A stretch of DNA of 19,806 nucleotides from Acidulodesulfobacterium_A sp049965795 (GTDB taxonomy: Bacteria; SZUA-79; Acidulodesulfobacterales; Acidulodesulfobacteraceae), in contig JBMFVW010000029.1 of NCBI GenBank assembly GCA_049965795.1, positions 1 to 19,806 on the forward strand, read 5' to 3'. The notes below the pieces were generated by a model, which did not search any database, was not told the DNA's origin, and saw only the letters and a program-made list of their open reading frames with translations. The position numbers were made by a program, and so were the translations under genes. Positions 16,425 to 19,806 of this stretch are shown here, in pieces. Numbering within the stretch: position 1 is the stretch's first letter; each line of letters opens with the position of its first letter.

Positions 16425-17306
16425 ATGCTGACAGACGTTCAAAATTCAAAAGACGGAAGAGGTATAGGTATAGATAAAGTCGGGATAAAAAATCTGCATT
16501 ATCCTATATCGGTTCTCGATAAAGCAAAATCTTTCCAGCATACCGTAGCCGAAATAAATATGTATGTCGATCTTCCGCACTATTTCAAAGGAACGCACAT
16601 GAGCCGATTCTTAGAGGTTTTAAACGAATACAGGGGCGAAATAAGCATAGTAAATTTTCCGGACATATTAAGAAAAATCAAAAAAGTTTTAAACGCAGGT
16701 TCGGCTTCCGTCGAAATAGAATTTCCTTATTTTATCGAAAAAACCGCCCCCGTCAGCGGAAAAAAAAGTTTAATGGAGTATATCTGTTATTATAACGGCA
16801 CGATTAAGAGTAAAAAAGCCGGTTATGCGGATGCAGCAGATGCCGGTGCGGATAAAAATAAAGCTATAACAGGCGCAGGCAGAAATAAAAAAAAGAGCGC
16901 GGAGGAAGAAGAAGGCGGCGGGAGTGATGAAAGCATCATTATAATCGGTGTCAAGGTGCCTATAAACACTCTATGCCCTTGTTCCAAAGAAATATCAAAA
17001 TACGGAGCGCACAATCAAAGGGGTGTCGTTTCTGTATCTTTGGAATTTTCCAAGCTTATATGGTTCGAGGATATAATAGCCGATGTTGAATCGTGCGCAA
17101 GTTCTCCCATATATTCCCTATTAAAGAGGGAAGACGAAAGATTTTTAACCGAACATGCGTACGAAAATCCCATGTTTGTCGAAGACGTCGCAAGATGCGT
17201 GGCTGGAATACTTAAAAAGAATAAAAATATTAAGCATTTCAAAGTCGAAGCGGAAAATTTCGAAAGCATACACAACCATAACGCGTATGCTATGATAGAA
17301 GGGTAA
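16425..17306 (+). CDS. folE2: GTP cyclohydrolase FolE2 (type IB) with a low-complexity insert
   Basis: A 293-residue cytoplasmic enzyme that converts GTP to 7,8-dihydroneopterin triphosphate, the first step of folate synthesis; the type IB enzyme uses flexible divalent metals rather than strict zinc. The active-site stretch PINTLCPCSKEIS (179-191) supplies C184 as metal ligand and catalytic Cys, and H196 follows in GAHNQRG. The C-terminal FESIHNHNAYA motif (279-289) supplies E280 and H283. An unusual insert at about 128-169 is rich in Ala, Lys, Gly and Glu (including four consecutive Glu) and replaces what should be a short beta-hairpin. It shares an AGADKN stretch with the MFS loop. It likely forms an operon with aroC. 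Confidence 0.9.
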   Translation: MLTDVQNSKDGRGIGIDKVGIKNLHYPISVLDKAKSFQHTVAEINMYVDLPHYFKGTHMSRFLEVLNEYRGEISIVNFPDILRKIKKVLNAGSASVEIEFPYFIEKTAPVSGKKSLMEYICYYNGTIKSKKAGYADAADAGADKNKAITGAGRNKKKSAEEEEGGGSDESIIIIGVKVPINTLCPCSKEISKYGAHNQRGVVSVSLEFSKLIWFEDIIADVESCASSPIYSLLKREDERFLTEHAYENPMFVEDVARCVAGILKKNKNIKHFKVEAENFESIHNHNAYAMIEG

Positions 17307-17319
17307 ATGTTTTTGTAAT

Positions 17320-17334
17320 AAAGGTGTCAGATTT
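17320..17334 (+). repeat. Solo arm of the GGTGTCAGATT repeat upstream of aroC
   Basis: AAAGGTGTCAGATTT matches the middle arm of the nested palindromes but has no partner arm here. The same bases recur at 17472-17486 because of the unmerged contig overlap. It lies 23 bp before the aroC ATG, just upstream of the GGGAG ribosome binding site (17495-17499). Confidence 0.6.
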
Positions 17335-17523
17335 ATTTATTAGGGAGATATAAAAAATGCTAAGATTTTTANNNNNNNNNNNNNNNNNNNNNNNNNNNNN
17401 NNNNNNNNNNNNNNNNNNNNNNNNNNNNNNNNNNNNNNNNNNNNNNNNNNNNNNNNNNNNNNNNNNNNNNNAAAGGTGTCAGATTTATTTATTAGGGAGA
17501 TATAAAAAATGCTAAGATTTTTA
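17320..17523. other. Scaffold gap of 100 N between identical 52-base contig ends
   Basis: Bases 17320-17371 equal 17472-17523, flanking exactly 100 N (17372-17471). Both copies contain the ribosome binding site and first codons of aroC, so ATG appears at 17357 and 17509. Merging the overlap removes 152 bases and leaves folE2 and aroC 50 bp apart. The contig end begins in a repeat arm, which would explain the assembly break. Confidence 0.85.
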
Positions 17524-18807
17524 ACGGCGGGAGAATCCCACGGCAAGGGGCTTGTTACAATAATAGATAATTTTCCGGCAGGCGTAAAAATAGACGAAGA
17601 TTTTATAAACGAAAAGCTGAAGCTAAGGCAGTCGGGCTACGGAAGGGGCGCAAGGCAGAAAATAGAAACCGATAAAATAGAATTTTTATCCGGAGTCAGG
17701 GGAGGGTTTACGACCGGTTCTCCTATTTCGTTCTTTATAAAAAACAAAGATTACGAAAACTGGCGGGACAGGATGGATACATTTAAGCCCGTTCCCGAAG
17801 CAAGCAAAATCCATATTCCGAGACCCGGGCATGCGGATTTTGCCGGTTCGATAAAGTTTGGATTAGACGATATCAGAAATGTTTTAGAACGTTCAAGCGC
17901 AAGGGAAACCGCCTCCAGAGTCGCCGTCGGAGCGATTTGCCAGATATTTTTAAGGAATTTCGGCATCGAGTTTGCTTCGGCTGTGCTTAATATCGGCGGG
18001 ATCGGAATCGACGCAGCCGAAAATCGGTCATTGCGAGCGAAGCGAAGCGATCTAGAGATAAATAGGACAGAATTAACGTCAAAGGTGTCAGAATTTAATT
18101 CCGACACCTTTTTATCCGAGACGACTGCTGAAGCCGGACGCTTTTCTATCGATCTTTTCGACGCAGTTATTATGCAAAACGTCGAGAACTCCGAACTCCG
18201 TATGCCGTATTCCGAACTTGAAGAAAAGACTAAGGATTATATCGACAAGATAAAAGCGGAAGGCGATACCGTCGGCGGACTAATAACCGCCCAGGCAAAA
18301 GGCGTACCCGTCGGACTCGGCAGTTTTACCCAATGGGACGAGAAATTGGATGCCCATATATCGATGTCCGTAATGAGCATACAGGCTATTAAAAGCGTCG
18401 AAATCGGCGCCGGAGTAAAATCCGCCTATCTTAAAGGTTCCGAATGCCACGATTCTATATATTACAGAGATAACGGCGATAGCCCCTGCTTTTTCAGAAA
18501 AACCGACAATGCCGGCGGCATAGAAGGGGGAATGTCGAACGGAGAAATAATAAGCGTAACATGCGCAATGAAACCCATACCGACTCTAATGAAACCCCAC
18601 CTTAACACCGTTGATTTAAATACCTGCGAACCAAAAAAAGCCTTTCTCGAAAGGTCGGACGTATGCGCCGTTCCCGCCGCATCAATAGTCGTCGAATCCG
18701 CCCTCGCTTTTTCAATATGCTATTTTTTCCTCAAAAAATTCGGCGGCGACGGCTTAGCGGAGATTAAAAGAAATTACGAAGGATATAAAAATGATGCGCA
18801 AAATTGA
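17509..18807 (+). CDS. aroC: Chorismate synthase AroC with an in-frame repeat insertion
   Basis: A 432-residue cytoplasmic enzyme that converts 5-enolpyruvylshikimate-3-phosphate to chorismate using reduced FMN, the last step of the shikimate pathway. Signatures seen are GESHGKGL (8-15), RQSGYGRGARQKIETD (40-55), PRPGHAD (104-110), RSSARETASRVA (128-139) and, further on, MSIQAIKSVEIG and DNAGGIEGGMSNG. Usual length is 350-400. The surplus lies at about 170-212, where two dispersed DNA repeats have inserted without breaking the frame. Catalytic stretches are intact, so the enzyme is probably active. Start: GGGAG (17495-17499), nine bases upstream. Its end overlaps aroK by 17 bases. Confidence 0.92.
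   Translation: MLRFLTAGESHGKGLVTIIDNFPAGVKIDEDFINEKLKLRQSGYGRGARQKIETDKIEFLSGVRGGFTTGSPISFFIKNKDYENWRDRMDTFKPVPEASKIHIPRPGHADFAGSIKFGLDDIRNVLERSSARETASRVAVGAICQIFLRNFGIEFASAVLNIGGIGIDAAENRSLRAKRSDLEINRTELTSKVSEFNSDTFLSETTAEAGRFSIDLFDAVIMQNVENSELRMPYSELEEKTKDYIDKIKAEGDTVGGLITAQAKGVPVGLGSFTQWDEKLDAHISMSVMSIQAIKSVEIGAGVKSAYLKGSECHDSIYYRDNGDSPCFFRKTDNAGGIEGGMSNGEIISVTCAMKPIPTLMKPHLNTVDLNTCEPKKAFLERSDVCAVPAASIVVESALAFSICYFFLKKFGGDGLAEIKRNYEGYKNDAQN
18027..18053. repeat. TCATTGCGAGCGAAGCG dispersed repeat inside aroC
   Basis: The sequence GTCATTGCGAGCGAAGCGAA and the following GCGATCT match a short repeat spread through intergenic regions of many bacterial genomes. It encodes AroC residues 174-181 (SLRAKRSD), is GC-rich next to its surroundings, and keeps the reading frame. 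Confidence 0.7.
18064..18113. repeat. GGTGTCAGAATT palindrome inside aroC
   Basis: A near-perfect 15-bp inverted repeat, AAAGGTGTCAGAATT (18081-18095) and AATTCCGACACCTTT (18097-18111), has one mismatch and a one-base centre. It is preceded by AGGACAGAATT (18064-18074), a half arm of the inner palindrome found in the intergenic copies. It encodes AroC residues 191-201, and the run of T at its end resembles a terminator hairpin inside the gene. Confidence 0.8.
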
Positions 18808-19375
18808 CTTCATAATATTAATCGGTTTTATGGGTGCCGGCAAGACCGAAGTCGGTAAGATTTTAGCTAAAAACAAAGGGTTTAATTTTATAGATTTGGA
18901 TTCTTTAATAGAAGCGCAGGAAGGCATGAGTATAACCGAAATATTTAAACAAAAAGGCGAGAACTATTTTAGAAATATAGAAACGGAAATTTTAAAAAAA
19001 ATAGATAATAATAAAACCGACATATATAAAATTGCGGGAAAGTACGGACAAATAGACAGCAAAGAAAATAAAAACTGGGTAATATCTACCGGCGGAGGTA
19101 TGCCGGCATTTAACGGCAACATGAAACTGCTTAAAAATATCGGAATTACGATATATCTAAAAGCCGATGCAAAGACTATTTACGAAAGGATAAAATCCGA
19201 AACGCACAGACCGGTTTTGGGGGAAATCGGATTTACGGAAGCGGATGTAGCCGAAAAACTTAAAGAAAGGGAAAAATTTTACGGACAGGCGGATATTATT
19301 ATATACACCGAAGGGTTAACCGCATCTGCAGCAGCCGAAGAAATAGGGATTTTTCTAAATAAAAATAAAAATTAA
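18791..19375 (+). CDS. aroK: Shikimate kinase AroK
   Basis: A 194-residue cytoplasmic kinase that phosphorylates shikimate at O3 with ATP. The Walker A loop is GFMGAGKT (12-19). Shikimate-binding D37 follows in IDLD, R61 and E64 lie in FRNIE, the glycine triplet is STGGGMP (99-105), and the lid arginine is R140 in HRPVL. A hydrophilic insert of about 24 residues (72-96) between helices makes it longer than the usual 165-175. It overlaps aroC by 17 bases. Translation starts at either of two adjacent ATG codons (18791 or 18794), served by GAAGGA (18779-18784) inside the end of aroC, so the two are coupled. Confidence 0.92.
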   Translation: MMRKIDFIILIGFMGAGKTEVGKILAKNKGFNFIDLDSLIEAQEGMSITEIFKQKGENYFRNIETEILKKIDNNKTDIYKIAGKYGQIDSKENKNWVISTGGGMPAFNGNMKLLKNIGITIYLKADAKTIYERIKSETHRPVLGEIGFTEADVAEKLKEREKFYGQADIIIYTEGLTASAAAEEIGIFLNKNKN

Positions 19376-19400
19376 AGTTTTTAAATAGTCGTGACGATTA
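19373..19400 (+). promoter_or_regulatory. Sigma-28 (FliA)-like promoter for the flagellin leader
   Basis: TAAAGTTT (19373-19380) is an exact match to the sigma-28 -35 consensus and overlaps the aroK stop codon. After 12 bp comes GACGATTA (19393-19400), six of eight matches to GCCGATAA. The usual spacer is 11, so it is one base long. A second, weaker candidate lies near GCCGGAATAA at 19575-19584. Confidence 0.5.
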
Positions 19401-19471
19401 ATTTATGAAAGGAATAGGTTAAGCATCTTGAAATTTAGAAAATATGAGATAAAAGTTGATTAAGGAGGTGA

Positions 19472-19558
19472 ATGATTAATATATTTTATTATTTAGTCGA
19501 TGTATTTCTAAAAGGGGCAGAAGCATTAATCTATTCAATAAAAAAACACTTAATTTAA
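19472..19558 (+). CDS. Small ORF (28 residues) in the flagellin leader
   Basis: A 28-codon reading frame starts at ATG 19472 directly after a full-length Shine-Dalgarno sequence, AAGGAGGTGA (19462-19471), and ends at TAA 19556-19558. The predicted peptide is an amphipathic, hydrophobic helix with Lys and His near the end (Ile/Phe/Tyr/Leu-rich first half, SIKKHLI last). It has no homolog I recognise. GGAGG is only three bases from this ATG, shorter than ideal, so initiation could instead use ATT at 19475. Possible roles are a small membrane peptide, a leader peptide controlling the flagellin 47 bp downstream, or a chance frame with an unusually good ribosome site. Confidence 0.4.
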   Translation: MINIFYYLVDVFLKGAEALIYSIKKHLI

Positions 19559-19592
19559 CAATTTCGGCACGGATGCCGGAATAATTTATCAC

Positions 19593-19597
19593 GGAGG
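19593..19597 (+). promoter_or_regulatory. Ribosome binding site of the flagellin gene
   Basis: GGAGG lies eight bases before the ATG at 19606. Just upstream, CGGCA CGGA TGCCG (19565-19578) can form a small hairpin. Confidence 0.7.
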
Positions 19598-19605
19598 ATA
19601 AAAAA

Positions 19606-19806
19606 ATGTATAACGGTCTATTTATCAATTCGAACCAGTCCGCCGTCATTGCGACGGACAATCTTCAAAACACCAACAACCAGTTGGGGCAGTCGTTAAA
19701 CGAATTGTCGAGCGGCTTACAGATAACGGGCGCATGGGTTAATCCTGCAGGTTACGAAATAGCGCAGAGCTTAAATGCAACAAGCCTTGGCATCAATCAG
19801 GCAACA
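19606..19806 (+). CDS. fliC: Flagellin, N-terminal fragment (runs off the window)
   Basis: The first 67 residues of a flagellin, the structural protein of the flagellar filament, exported by the flagellar type III system. The D0/D1 pattern is visible: FINSNQSAVIATDNLQ (6-21) matches the INTN...A..NL start, LNELSSGLQI (31-40) matches the LERLSSGLRI signature, and the heptad helix continues. The usual N/A-KDDAAGLAI stretch is replaced by GAWVNPAGYEIAQ (42-54), an unusual variant with Trp and Pro. The start is set by GGAGG eight bases upstream. It begins a separate unit after aroK. The gene continues past the window end. Confidence 0.8.
   Translation, partial: MYNGLFINSNQSAVIATDNLQNTNNQLGQSLNELSSGLQITGAWVNPAGYEIAQSLNATSLGINQAT

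Noticed and set aside
1..19806. tRNA or rRNA genes
   Set aside because: No cloverleaf with a GTTCGANTC-type arm and no rRNA-like stretch was recognised by eye on either strand; a covariance-model search would settle it.

Overview
The window is AT-rich DNA from a Gram-negative bacterium: a PilQ secretin and PilP imply an outer membrane, and a flagellin gene starts at the right edge. The combination of an sHdr-type heterodisulfide-reductase-like operon, type IV pilus assembly genes and A/T-biased codons would fit a deltaproteobacterium-like sulfur metaboliser known from metagenomes, such as the Acidulodesulfobacterales. That placement is an inference from gene content, not a proven identity. 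Two runs of exactly 100 N (4444-4543 and 17372-17471) are flanked by identical 55- and 52-base sequences. They look like scaffolding artefacts in which overlapping contig ends were not merged.

Layout. Positions 1-2961 hold a tandem-domain universal stress protein (+) and a convergent MFS transporter (-), bracketed by two inverted copies of a nested palindromic repeat (about 165 bp). Position 2962 starts an unusual fusion of a ferritin-like diiron domain to a formate/nitrite-transporter (FNT) channel. Positions 4699-10276 carry a six-gene operon in the order hdrC1-hdrB1-hdrA-hyp-hdrC2-hdrB2, the signature order of the sulfur-oxidising sHdr complex, without lbpA, tusA or dsrE alongside. A convergent PMT/ArnT-like membrane glycosyltransferase follows (10273-11856, -). 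Divergent from it is pilMNOPQ (12069-16370), the alignment and secretin part of a type IV pilus machine. Next comes folE2-aroC-aroK (16425-19375), for folate and chorismate synthesis. The window ends with a 230-bp leader holding a sigma-28-like promoter and a 28-codon ORF ahead of a partial flagellin gene.

How the parts relate. The six Hdr-like proteins should form one cytoplasmic iron-sulfur flavoprotein complex that oxidises sulfane sulfur. FNT channels include hydrosulfide channels, so the neighbouring ferritin-FNT fusion might handle a small sulfur anion, but this is speculative. PilM, N, O, P and Q form the cytoplasm-to-outer-membrane scaffold of the pilus; the pilin and motor genes are elsewhere.

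Most notable non-coding signals: the nested GGAAAAGGTGTCAGATT palindrome family; a CTATCGGCAA box 28-32 bp upstream of the -35 of three promoters; two unrelated dispersed repeats inserted in frame inside aroC; and several genes whose -10 box lies so close to the ATG that the mRNA should be leaderless.
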